A DNA stretch of 64,000 bases from Pyronema omphalodes (Eukaryota > Ascomycota > Pezizomycetes > Pezizales > Pyronemataceae). Location of the stretch: the NCBI GenBank assembly GCA_024516155.1, contig JAJJXM010000007.1, forward strand, positions 1,054,001 to 1,118,000, written 5' to 3'. Positions 1-11,097 of the stretch are shown here, piece after piece; position 1 is the first letter of the stretch; the number at the start of each line of letters is the position of its first letter. The notes beneath the pieces are model-generated. The model saw only the letters and a list, made by a program, of their open reading frames with translations. It did no database searches and had not been told where the DNA came from. A program made the translations under genes and the position numbers.

Positions 1-2221
1 AAGAAGACTTTGGCCGAGCTCCCTGTTGCTGGCGTAAAATACGTTGTTTGGTCAAATGACGGAATGCACGCAGCGCTTCTTGCGAAGCACAACGTGACCA
101 TCGTCACCAAGAACCTCGAGCAGGTTTCCACTTTACACGAAACCATCAGAATCAAGAGCGCCACCTGGGACGATGCCGGAGTTTTGTTGTACTCCACTTT
201 GAATCACATCAAGTACACTCTTCTCAATGGAGACAATGGAATTATCCGCACCCTTGAGGAGACTGTCTACCTTACCAGAGTCAAGGGCAAGAGCCTTTAC
301 TGCTTGGACAGGCAGTCTAAGCCTAGAACTCTTACTATCGACCCCACGGAGTATAGATTCAAGTTGGCATTGGTCAAGCGGAATTACGACGAGATCTTGC
401 ATATCATCAAGACCTCCAACTTGGTCGGACAGAGTATCATCGCCTACCTCCAGAAGAAAGGATACCCCGAGATTGCGCTTGAGTTTGTGGGAGACCTTCA
501 GACCCGTTTCGAGCTTGCCATTGAGTGTGGTAACTTGGAGGTTGCCGTTGAGATGGCTAAGGAGATTAACCGCCCAACTGTTTGGAACCGTCTCAGCACG
601 GAGGCTCTTAACCAGGGTAATCACCAGGTTGTCGAGATGTGCTATCAGAGATTGAAGAATCTCGACAAGCTCTCCTTCCTTTACTTGCTCACCGGAGACG
701 CTGACAAGCTTGCCCGTATGGCGAGGATTGCTGAGTCAAGAAATGACCCCACTGCTATCCTCACCAACTCGATTTACTCTGGTGATGTCGAGGCACGTAT
801 TCAAATGTTCAAGGAGATTGATATGTACCCTCTTGCCTACGCCACTGCGAAGGCCCACGGATTGACCGAAGAGTGCCAGAACATTTTGGAGACCTGCGGT
901 TTGACGGAGGACCAGATTGTGATGCCCCAGCTCAGCACCCCTCCCAAGGTTGCACCTGTCGTTTTCAACACCTTTGAGGCCCCTCCTCCCGCTCGCGAGG
1001 CATCCCAGTCTTTCTTCCAAAAGGCCCTTGCCGGACAGATCGAGACCCTTACTCTCGAAGACGACTCCGCCGCCGCTTCTAACGGATTCGGTGACGAAGT
1101 TATTGAGGAGAAGGGCGATAACCTTATGGACCTCGACGATGATGAGGATACTGGTGGATGGGACATGGGTGACGATGATCTTGGACTTGAAGATGCTGCT
1201 GAGGAAGCGGAGGAGGTTGGAACTGCTGATGTTGCCGGAACCTACCCCAGCGAAGCAGATGTTTGGGTACAGGGTAACCCCATTGCGGCCGACCATGTCT
1301 CTGCCGGATCCTTTGAGACCGCTATGCAGATCCTCAACAGACAAATTGGAGCTGTCAATTTTGCTCCTCTCAAGCCTCGCTTCATGGAGATCTACCAGGC
1401 CAGCAGAACCTATATTCCTGCCGCGGCCGGTCTGCCACCATTGGTTAACTATGTCCGCCGGACATTAGACCAGACCAACCCTAGGAAGGTTCTCCCTGTA
1501 ACCCCTTGCAATCTTGAGGCTCTCCGTACCGGCAACCTTCAGAAGGGTTTCCAGGATGTCAAGAGCAACAACCTCGAATCTGGAATCCAGGTATTCAGGA
1601 GTATACTACACAACTTAATGGTTACGACTGTGAAGGACCAGAAGGAGCAAGAGGAAGCTCAGAAGATGATCCGAACAGCAACTGAATACATTATCGGATT
1701 ATCTATCGAGCTGGAGCGTCGAAGAATCCAGGACGACCCCTCACAATTGAAGCGTAACCTTGAGCTTGCGGCTTACTTCACCCAAAGCCAACTTGAAAAG
1801 CCGCATAGACAGATTGCTCTTGTTAATGCGATGAAGATCTTCGCTAAACACCGCAACTTCGCCCACGCTGCCCACTTTGCCGACAGACTGCTTGCTCTTA
1901 CTTCTACTGGAAAGACCGCTGACTTGGTTCGTTGCCATAATCTGCCCCCGTTTACGTGACACTATGCTGATTATATAACAGGCCAAGCAGTACAAGTCCA
2001 AGTGCGAGCGCACACCCACCAACGCGGTCGACGTGGACTACGACGAGTTTACCTCGTTCAACGTGTGCCCTGCTAGTCTAACGCCGATCTACACAGGACA
2101 GCCATCTGTTCAGGATCCCTTCTGTGGCGCGCATTACTTGCCAGAATACAAGGGGCAGGTGTGCAGAGTTTCGCAGGTTACAGAGATTGGAGTGGCTACT
2201 GCCGGTTTGAGGTTGAGGTAA
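1..2221 (+). CDS. COP1: Coatomer subunit alpha (COPI coat), C-terminal part, 5' end outside window
   Basis: This is the C-terminal part of the alpha subunit of the COPI vesicle coat, which acts on the cytosolic face of the Golgi in retrograde Golgi-to-ER transport. The frame is already open at base 1, so the N-terminal WD40 propellers lie upstream of the window. Visible parts are the WD-associated alpha-solenoid (about the first 310 residues, with family-typical stretches such as TRFELAIECGNLEVA and KLARMARIAESRNDP), an acidic linker rich in D and E around residues 370-410, and the conserved C-terminal COPI_C domain, which ends in LRLR and a TAA. One phase-0 intron lies at 1927-1981 (GTTCGT..AACAG). 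Splicing it gives 721 residues in the window, against about 1,200 for the whole yeast protein. Recognition is by family sequence; the intron is inferred from frame and motif continuity. Confidence 0.95.
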
Positions 2222-3977
2222 AGGTATGTCGACGAATTTTATCTTCCGACAATGGCGTACGGGAACTAATGTATGAGGAGAATAGGATGGAGTATGAACA
2301 CATTTTTTAATAATCGGTAGTTTGGTTTTTTGTTTCTTAGTTATTTTTTCTTCTTGATGTTGGGTAGGAAGCATAGATTACTTCACGTAATGTTCATGGG
2401 CTTTCTATGAAAGTGAAACCCGTGGAAAAATGAACCTTTTACGTTATGCTGCGATGCGTCTATGTTGCATTTTATGATTGGGATGTTTGCGAGCTAGGTG
2501 GTGGTATTCCAATGTGGTTTATGCATTAGGGACATGTAGATTCCAAAAGTAGTGATATGGAGAGTGAGGTATTATGATTGAAGTAAAACGGGATAACGGT
2601 TTCAACTTTTACCAATTACTTATGCGGCATGGAAAATTATAAATATTCCGAAGAGCACGTCTTGTGTGTTTCATGGACGGTAGACCGAGATAGGCGTGAC
2701 TGTCATCGCAATGACAGCCGCGTTTTTCGTGTAATATGCTGTGCTGTCTTATGGGTCTCCCAGGGTGTGTTGTCCGCGAACATGCGAGGGTGAATCAAAA
2801 CACAGTGGACCAATAAAACCTCGTATGTGATTGCGGTGGTAAATAGGCGACTACGCCTTTTCCTTGGAAAATCGGTTAAATTTGTTCATGTTCGATTGGC
2901 GTACTACAAGTACTGGCACTTTTGTACTGGAATCTTTTTTACTGGAACTTTTTCCTCTCGGTATGTATGATGGAAGGTCAGTCAAGGCACTGGAAGAACT
3001 GCGCCTCTGAGCCTTCGATGGAAGTCCATACCGCTGTCCGCATGCATATGTATGTAGATCTTAAAAATACATAGTCCTCGAACGGTGTATGGCTGTAATA
3101 AATAAATGGTACATGCCGCCGCAGGCATTCTGTCAGATTATGGTGACAAAGTTAGGAAGTTACGAATGCGTATGGCGACCACAGAACTTTTGTCAAGCAG
3201 GGATTATTCTGGGCTGTGACAGCCGCCCCGCGTGTGTTGAAATTCCCCAGATCTCAATTTCTTCATGCCGGAAACTTTTGCTTCAGATCCGAACCTGAAA
3301 ATCCGTAACATTCTATCAGTGTGCATGATGAACTGCTGGAGGTATCCTGCCAATGAAAATTGATAAAAGGGGAATCCTCTAAACCTTGGGATGCTTGATC
3401 ATTACACAACTCAGAAGTCATTCAGGAAGTACTAGGGCTAGACTGAGAAGTTCAGAGTAGATCGTGGATTTAAGTGATGTTGACTGGCCGTCATCATCAA
3501 CGGGCCGGAAAATCCTAGGCTGACGGTGTTGAATGTGAAAGTATAGAAGAGCTTTAATTCTCGATCCCTGGTACCGTAGGACTTGCATCCCATCGTCAAT
3601 CTACAGCAGTTGCAATTACCATAGGCTAGCAATAGTTCTGTGCAAAAGTTCTGTCTACATATGGATGAACCATGCATGGATGAACCTGGCGTGCATATGG
3701 GCCCTGCATCCCACCTTTGCACACGACAGCTCTGTACAATAGTTCCATACAAAAGGCTTATACAAAGGTTCCTCTAAAATGTTCCTGACGTTGACATTGC
3801 GAACCATCAGGGAGATGAACGAACTGTGGGTAATATATATGGTATATCAAGCCCACTCGAATACCATGATATCTACACCAGCGGTTCCCATACACTCTCC
3901 CCTTAACTCAACCATTCTTTATTCGATTATTTGAACTGGGCGTCTTAAACCTATTCCAACAAAAAAAACGCTGCAAA
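2222..3977. other. Intergenic region, no gene recognised
   Basis: The stretch is AT-rich 3' flank of coatomer alpha followed by the 5' flank of the small membrane-protein gene. Short ORFs on both strands (60-105 codons) show no family motif and no consistent splice pattern. The last 100 bases before the next gene are C/T-rich with short A-runs, as is common in fungal promoters. No RNA gene was seen. Confidence 0.6.
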
Positions 3978-4520
3978 ATGTCAACATCTTCTCACGACGG
4001 TGTCATCAGAAACCCGAGCATCCAAAGATTCTCCACCCACAATCGACAGAGATGCGGTACTCCTAGACGATCATCCTTCGGGCACCCAACTTTGACGCCT
4101 ATCGACGAGATACCTTCACTTGATCTCAGCGGAGGTGCTACTTCAAGGTACATCGAGCTACGGCGCATACCCCCCTCCACGAGCATCTCAGTCAACAGAG
4201 CCGGTGGAGCTCTAAATCAGTACAACTCCCATGGTAGGATCTTATTTCAATAATCTACATATTAGAAATATGTTTACGTAGCATTTTCTGACCACTTTTT
4301 CAATACAGGTGACTTAGAACAGGGCATTCCGCACCCTAGCCCTACTAAAGCACAACGTAGCGATGTCAAACGATTCTATCTTTTTTGCGTTGCAGTAATC
4401 ATATATTCAGTAATATTGACTGTTGGATTACGTTTCTTGCCCACTCTATATGTCTTTGGTATTGCGGGTATCGTGCTGGTTTTTGGTGTGGAGGGAGTGA
4501 AGTTATATCCCTGGCTTTAA
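3978..4520 (+). CDS. Small two-exon membrane protein, unknown family
   Basis: The ATG sits in a good context (CAAAATG). Exon 1 (3978-4233) ends in phase 1 at a GTAGGA donor. A 75-bp intron (4234-4308) ends ..AATACAG, and exon 2 (4309-4520) stays open to TAA, giving 155 residues. The N-terminal half is hydrophilic and rich in Ser, Arg and Pro. The exon-2 half carries two adjacent hydrophobic segments, one around FYLFCVAVIIYSVILTVGL and one around LYVFGIAGIVLVFGV, separated by RFLPT, so a hairpin of two membrane helices is likely, with a very short cytosolic or lumenal tail. I do not recognise the family. The case for a real gene is that splicing joins a hydrophilic head to a coherent membrane tail in frame; neither half looks gene-like alone. 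Confidence 0.6.
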
Positions 4521-4728
4521 TTGCCTTTTGTTAGTCTGTAAGTTTCTGCCGTTTACCATATTGTCCAAATAACCACTGATTCAATTGTCTCAATAGTATA
4601 TTTTATGTGGTCGACATAACCATCGTTAGATGCGCGCTTCCGGTTTTGTGGTGCGCCTTTGCCAGTGGCGCCGGTGTGGCTGCGTTGTTGTGGCAACGGT
4701 TTGCCGGGTGGTAGACGAAAGCGCGCGC

Positions 4729-5050
4729 GGGGGGGGGGGGGGGGGATGTTGCGGTTACGACGTTGACATGGGTATTTGGTACTCGGTATTTGGTATTTGG
4801 TATTTGGTATTTGGTACTCGGTATTTGGTATTTGGTATTTGGTATTTGGTATTTGGTATTTGGTATTTGGTATTTGGTATTTGGTATTTGGTATTTGGTA
4901 TTTGGTATTTGGTATTTGGTATTTGGTATTTGGTATTTGGTATTTGGTATTTGGTATTTGGTATTTGGTATTTGGTATTTGGTATTTGGTATTTGGTATT
5001 TGGTATTTGGTATTTGGTATTTGGTATTTGGTATTTGGTATTTGGTATTT

Positions 5051-5077
<27 letters not shown>
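4729..5077 (+). repeat. Heptanucleotide satellite (TATTTGG)n, about 40 copies, flanked by G-runs
   Basis: A G-run of 17 (4729-4745) is followed, after a 25-bp spacer, by about 40 copies of a 7-bp unit (TATTTGG) from 4771 to about 5050. The array ends directly in a run of 27 G (5051-5077). Two variant units, GGTACTC, lie near the left end at 4778 and 4813. Because 7 is not a multiple of 3 and the unit has no stop in this phase series, all three + frames stay open and read as a repeating VFGIWYL heptapeptide; these are not genes. Confidence 0.97.
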
Positions 5078-5082
<5 letters not shown>

Positions 5083-6542
5083 TCTTTTGTAGCAGGCTCA
5101 GTACTGCCACCATAAATTGTTTAGAATTTTTTTATTTTCATCAAGGGCATCCCTAACCTCATTGTCTATGCAATTTCAAAATTGATCTACCGGTATTACG
5201 TTCTCTTGTAAAATGCAATAGCAAAAGTTATAGCCTTACTGGAAGTCCTCTAGTACCTCGTTTGAGTCACTGTATCGTTGATGCATCTACCCACTTAAGC
5301 AGGTAACGTTTTAGTGTTCATCGTTGCACCGTCAAGCCTCTAAAATACAATGCTATATCCTGTGGATGCTTCTACGAGTTTAATTCCATCATTCTCGGTT
5401 CTCAAAATGAATTCTTTTCCTTTCGGAAGTTGGCCGGGGAAGGAGTTGGTGTTGAGGACGTTATTTTGAATAGCGAATACTCCTACACCATCTTGACTAT
5501 TTTTCCGGTATTTTGCATCTTTAATAGCCCCTCTAGTTGTGTTTCAGCTGCTCCGTTACAAATATCAATGTCATATTTCCGTATGCGCCTCTAGATTCTG
5601 TCTGTAAACAGTCGAACAAATAACAAGCACGCCGAATCCATCGACACAGAGAAACTTATCGCAAATTAGCTGGTGGCGTGTGCTTCGGGTGATAACCGTG
5701 CGAGTTACAGAAGAAAAATTGGGCGGTGTCGCAGTCCAAGAGCATCATGCCCCATCACTCCCTTCCTAGTAAGACAGGAAAAAGATTTGAACTTGCCAAG
5801 GAGCGACCACTGATACATGAGTGTCAGGATCCACATATATTCACTTCTATAAAGATCACTCAGCGCTGTTGCCATGTGTACCGACCAGCCATTCCCAACC
5901 ACCTGGGCGATGGCAGACATAGGTTAATGTTTTGGCGAGTGATGTGCGGTGAGTATTTGCACTGACACTGTCACTAATATCTCAGTCGCTCCACTGATAG
6001 CCAAAACTGCACAAGAATGAAGCGCTCCCGTCGCACTTAACCCGGCTAGTACGCACATCTCTCCATTTCATCGCTATGAATGAGATGTGACTCCTCGATG
6101 ATTGAGCGACTCACCCAGAATCACTCGATTGGCCCAACCTACTTATACCGTCACAGGTGCGGGGGCGACGGGGGGAAGAAGTGAGGCTATGGAGACCGTT
6201 GGAATGGCAAAGAACAAAGATAAACTCTGCAATACATATGCGTAAATATTCACTGGTAATGGATTTTGTATTAAGTCTTTCAGGGAACGCTACGAGGTTT
6301 ATCGTGACGAAGTGAATACAGAAAGCATGGCCTCAAGACATGTGAAGTTTGATATGTGGTAAGAGATATGATCAGCTGCTAAAGTTCTGCCTTCCGGAGT
6401 TTTATTTGGTAATTTGCATTTGATTGGTATGAATATTTACCGCATAGAGATGAACGAGAGGCAGGAAGTCTAACAGGCAGGATACGTAAAAGAAAAGGAA
6501 CCAAAACCTAAAAGGAAGAATTAAAGCCACCAAACGATGGCA
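5078..6542. other. Intergenic region, no gene recognised
   Basis: This is the 3' side of the Clr5-ankyrin gene (which ends at 6543 on the minus strand) and the flank of the satellite. A few ORFs of 70-80 codons overlap on opposite strands at 5705-5965 without motifs or plausible introns. Nothing else was identified. Confidence 0.55.
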
Positions 6543-9211
6543 TTACCGGAACTCGTAGTGGTCTGGCGGGCCACTCATGCTCACTGAATGATACTCCAGG
6601 GGTAGCGCCAGTGACCGGTCTACATTATGGGTGGTTGATACAGCGCCGTTGTCAACGAGTAGGCGCATGATCCCCTTATCCAATCTCGATGATGCCAGAT
6701 CTAGCGGTGTGTTCCCATTCTTGTCAATAGCCGAGATGTTTGCACCCTTTTCAATGAGCAGGCGGACAATTTCCTCATAACCTACCCAAGATGCCAGATG
6801 TAGCGGTGTATGCCCTTCATGGTTGACGGCGGACATATTGGTGTCGTTGGCAATGAGCAGGCGGGCAACACGGTCATTCCATCCCCACGATGCCAGATGC
6901 AGCGGTGTATTCCCGTCCTTATCGGTGGCGGAGATGTTGGCACCCTTTTCAATGAGCAGACCGACAATCCTGTCATGCCCTTCCTTCGATGCCAGATACA
7001 ATGGTGTATGCCCTGCAGGGTTGGCGGCCGAGATATTGGCACCATGGTCAATGAGCAGGCGGACAACCCCCGACCCATTCCACCTCATCGATGCGAGATG
7101 CAGCGGTGTATTCCCGTCCTTATCGGTGGCGGAGATGTTGGCACCCTTTTCAATGAGCAGACCGACAATCCTGTCATGCCCTTCCTTCGATGCCAGATAC
7201 AATGGTGTATGCCCTTCAGGGTTAGCGGCCGAGATATTGGCACCATGGTCAATGAGCAGGCGGACAACCCCCAACCCATTCCACCTCATCGATGCTAGAT
7301 GCAGCGGTGTATTTCCATGCTTGTCGATAGTCGAGATGTTGACACCCTTTTTGATAAGCAGGCGGACAACCCCTTCATGTCCTTTCATCGATGCTAGATG
7401 CAGCGGTGCCCACCCTGTATGGTCCGTCTTTGAGATATCGGCGCCATTTTCAATGAGAAGGCGGGCAACTCCTTCATGCCCTTCCCTGGATGCCAGATGC
7501 AGCGGTGTATCCTCGCCCGAATCGGTTGTCGAGATATTGGCGCCGTTGTCAATGAGCAGTCGGGCAACTCCTTCATGCCCTTTCCAGGATGCCAGATGCA
7601 GCGGTGTCTCCCCGTCCCCATTGGTTGTCGAGACATCGGCACCCTTTTCAATGAGCAAGCGGACAATCCCCTCATGCCCTTCCCCCGATGCCAGATGCAG
7701 CGGTGTACTCCCGCCCTCATCAGTGATCGAGATATTGGCGCCGTTGTCAATGAGCAATTGGGCAACTCCTTCATGCCCTTTCCAGGATGCCAGATGCAGC
7801 GGTGTCTCCCCTTCCCCATTGGTAGTCGAGACATCGACACACTTTTCAATGAGCAGGCGGACAACTCCCTCTTGCCCTTCGTACGATGCCAGATGCAGCG
7901 GTGTCTCCCCGTCCCCATTGGTTATCGAGACATCGGCATCCTTTTCAATGAGCAGGCGGATAACTTCTTCATGCCTCTCGGATAATGCCAGATGCAGTGG
8001 CGTCTGCCCGTGCTTATTGATGGCAGAGACGTCAGCGCCCTTGTCAATAAGCAGGCGGACAACTCCCTCTTGCCCTTGGTACGATGCCAGATGTAGCGGT
8101 GTCGACCCTCCATGGCGTGTGGTCGATATATCGGCGCCATTTTCAGCGAGCAGGCGGACAACTCCCTCATGCCCTTCCTGCGATGCCAGATGCAGCGGTG
8201 TATTCCCGCCATTATCGGTGGTTGAGACGCCTGCACCGTTGTCAATGAGCAAGCGGACAATTCCCTCATGACCATGCTGCGATGCAAAATGCAGTGGTAC
8301 CCGCCCTTTATCGTCGGTGGTCGAGATATTGGCGCCGTTTTCAATGAATTGACGAGCCATCGTTTCAAACCCGTCTCGCAATGCCAGATGTAACGGTGTT
8401 CGCCCGTCTTCATCGGTTGTCGAGAGTAGTTTCTTTAGCCATGTAGGAATGTTGAGGGGTTGTTGAGGTGAGATATCCAGCGGTAGAGTCGTAATATCAC
8501 GCTGGTGATATGCGGCATCTGAGTGTAGTACTGTATCAAAGGGAGCTGGTTCGACTGATATTGGCTGGGTATGGGGTCTCGGGGCATCATCCTGCCGAGC
8601 ATCATCCTGGGTTATAATAACGGTTTCCTCTTGTATCATTGACATCTGCATATCGGGTTCTGTCAAAGTCGTAGACAATGGCAATATAGGACTTCCCGGG
8701 GGTGTTGAACATATAATATCCGGAAAACCTGCAATGCAAAATATTAGAATAACTCGCTCACAAATCAAGCACACTGCAGGATCAGTGAAAATACCTGCTG
8801 GCAGTTTCAGAACATCTTCGTTTGTCAGCTGCTCCAGCTTATTTTTGTATCGTTTGAGCCCGGTTTCAATCTTTCGTACGTCGACAACATGACCACGATA
8901 CCGAGCTATGCATGCCCTTTTGTTCATTCTGTGTCGCCGATAATGGATCCAACTGAGCAATTTGACAAAAATGTTATGAGGAATATTTTTCTCAAACAGT
9001 CCCCATTTTTTCAAGCGTTTCTTGTATTGTGACTCCCTGTAACTGGATTAGGATATGGATTCATCAAACGACAGAAGAGCATAACATACGATGCTTGGAA
9101 GTTGTGCTGGTCTTCCATGATTTTCATAACATGCTTCAGCTTGTTATTGTCAACGAGATACAATCTCTCTATTGTTCTGCGATGGCCTTCGAACTGTTTA
9201 TTGGTTTCCAT
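6543..9211 (-). CDS. Clr5-domain ankyrin-repeat protein
   Basis: Three exons on the minus strand, 9090-9211, 8795-9036 and 6543-8728, are joined across introns 9037-9089 (GTATGT..TTACAG) and 8729-8794 (GTATTT..TTGCAG), giving 849 residues. The first splice reconstitutes a Clr5 domain at residues about 5-56 (IERLYLVDNN, then a Q-Y..RL-KKWGL core), a short basic N-terminal module of filamentous fungi often fused to ankyrin repeats. Residues about 60-226 are a less ordered linker. From about 227 to 820 there are 18 ankyrin repeats with the G-TPLHLAS-GHE-VVRLLI signature; the last is degenerate. The 22-residue second intron is in frame and could be retained, but its excision restores a normal donor, acceptor and phase. 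Ankyrin repeats indicate protein binding; partners are unknown. Possible roles include non-self recognition or chromatin-linked regulation, both inferred. Confidence 0.88.
6893..7294 (-). repeat. Recent 201-bp tandem duplication inside the ankyrin array
   Basis: Two consecutive blocks of two ankyrin repeats (repeats 12-13 and 14-15) are nearly identical at the DNA level, offset by 201 bp (67 codons). For example, the stretch starting at 6921 reappears at 7122. Only a few substitutions separate them, whereas other repeats in the same gene are much more diverged, so this duplication is recent. Confidence 0.9.
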
Positions 9212-11097
9212 GATGGGTGTTTGGAGTTGGTGCCCTTCTAAGGTAATTCGGCCTGTGGTGCTGTGTAGCGACGGAGGAAAGAGGAACCGCGTTTAATTAG
9301 AGTAGTCAAGGAAGATGTAATATCGAGCGAAGTCTGGGGAATTTAAAGATAACTTTCTAAGGTACATGTCAACTTGTCTTAGGAAACCCTGGCGCGACAG
9401 GATTTAGCGGAACTGTTGTTCTGCCATGGTTGCCGTCCAATCGAGAGAGTATGGTATAGAGCCTGCAATATAAACCTGGTTGGGCTATGTTGAGTCGCAG
9501 TATTTCTAAAATAAACCCAGTTCTTCAAAACTAGGTTGTGGGGCTGAGCTGGTCAGGATAAAGCTGGCAACTATAACAACCCATTTCTATTCATGTTTTC
9601 GCATCTGCTATATCTTTTTTCTCTGAGTTATTATATCGAGAGCTGACGCCTATGTACAGTGTACACCATGATATATCTGGTGAGGTTGCAGCCGAACACG
9701 GGTGTAGTCGAGGTGGAGTCTTGGCGAGGGTTGGCGTCTACATGTTGTGCATTTATTTATTTATTTTTATTTTAATCGTACTCGCGCCTAAACCACCATC
9801 TTTAGGCACCGGTACTCCGCTCGAGGCCTTGAAGGCCTATGCGGGGAAAGCAAATTGGTGCATCCACTTGCTCCATCACCCATGTACAACGTTACTAATC
9901 AACGAGTGAGTGATTATGATCGTTGGTTGTGAAGCAGGTTTAAGCTGAGCTTACCACCCCGTCTGCGCAATTTCTTTTGAACCACAAATATAGAAAAATC
10001 ACCCTGCAGGCATGTGTAGGAATTCATGTATATGTATGCCTTCCAAACTATTTTGAAACAGGTAAGATGGATATCTCGTGCCTCACAGAGCCGCAGACTA
10101 CTGTCGAACCACTCTTCGGTCCTCAAGAACAGAAGTCGATCTTGCGTTTATGCTTCCAAATTGAACTTTTTAGCCCGCAAATGTTGTTGTCAGTTTAATC
10201 CTAGGTTGTTATTGGGGAGGTTATTTTGCACAGCGAGTGAACTACCTTAGCCAAGTGTCCTACACAATGCTAGATGTAACAGTACTAGTTTTAATCGCAG
10301 TCAAGAGCATTCCAATGATTCAACAATAATTTGAAAAATACCATTGGTCATTACATATTTCAGCTGTGTATATATCATGGTGCAGAAAAACCTTTACCTT
10401 CTTACCGTTGTGAACTATTTCCGCTCAATGCACTACGCATGTCAACCCCCCCCCCCCCCCCCCCTCCCTCTCCAGAAAAAAAAAGAAAAAAAATACGAAA
10501 AAAGCCTCCTATGGCTCATCTACATCACGGTACGCTTTTATTTCCCGCAATACTTACTACATGGACGTACCTGCTTACCGCGTGCTGGTGTTAGGGTGGT
10601 GCTAGCACCACCTTCACAGGAATACATAAGTTCTCATGACTATCTCAGTTATTCTGCTGTGACGGTGGTTTAACCTTCCGGAAAATTTCGGCAGCAAAAA
10701 ATGAGGGCCTGAGGTTGTAAACCGTTTGCTTCATGCCAAGGTTAGGTAAAGACGTACTTTATGGGCATTGGCTTCGTGGGCGGTATGGTTGTGTTTTGAG
10801 ATAGGAGGTATCTGTTGCTCTTGCCAAGGTGATGGGCATTCATTAGCACCATCTTGGCAAGAGTGACTGAAGGAAACTTTTTAAGGCTCGTGTTATTTCC
10901 TTTGCCGATTTCGGAACTTAGAGTGGATGATATTTTGATTTTGGTAAGAAAGTGAATGTAGCAATATCACGACCGAATACGTCAATCACAGACTATTCTC
11001 TCGCCAAACGCGTACCTGGGGGTAAGGCGATCCAAAACCCCTCACCACAACTCCATCGAAACAAAAAATCTCATTCCTTCCCATACTACAACTACAA
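9212..11097. other. Intergenic region with a 19-base C-run, no gene recognised
   Basis: The left part is the upstream region of the Clr5-ankyrin gene, and the right part follows the stop of the zinc-finger gene. It contains an AT-rich simple stretch (ATTTATTTATTT-like, about 9749-9773) and a run of 19 C at 10446-10464 followed by CT-rich then A-rich DNA. ORFs of 70-109 codons here have no recognisable content. Confidence 0.55.

Noticed and set aside
4630..5115. Three overlapping + strand ORFs of 101-161 codons over the satellite
   Set aside because: They are a consequence of the stop-free 7-bp repeat and read as VFGIWYL in every frame.
6823..8271. 482-codon + strand ORF opposite the ankyrin array
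   Set aside because: It is an antisense shadow produced by the periodic repeat; the minus frame has clear ankyrin motifs and introns.
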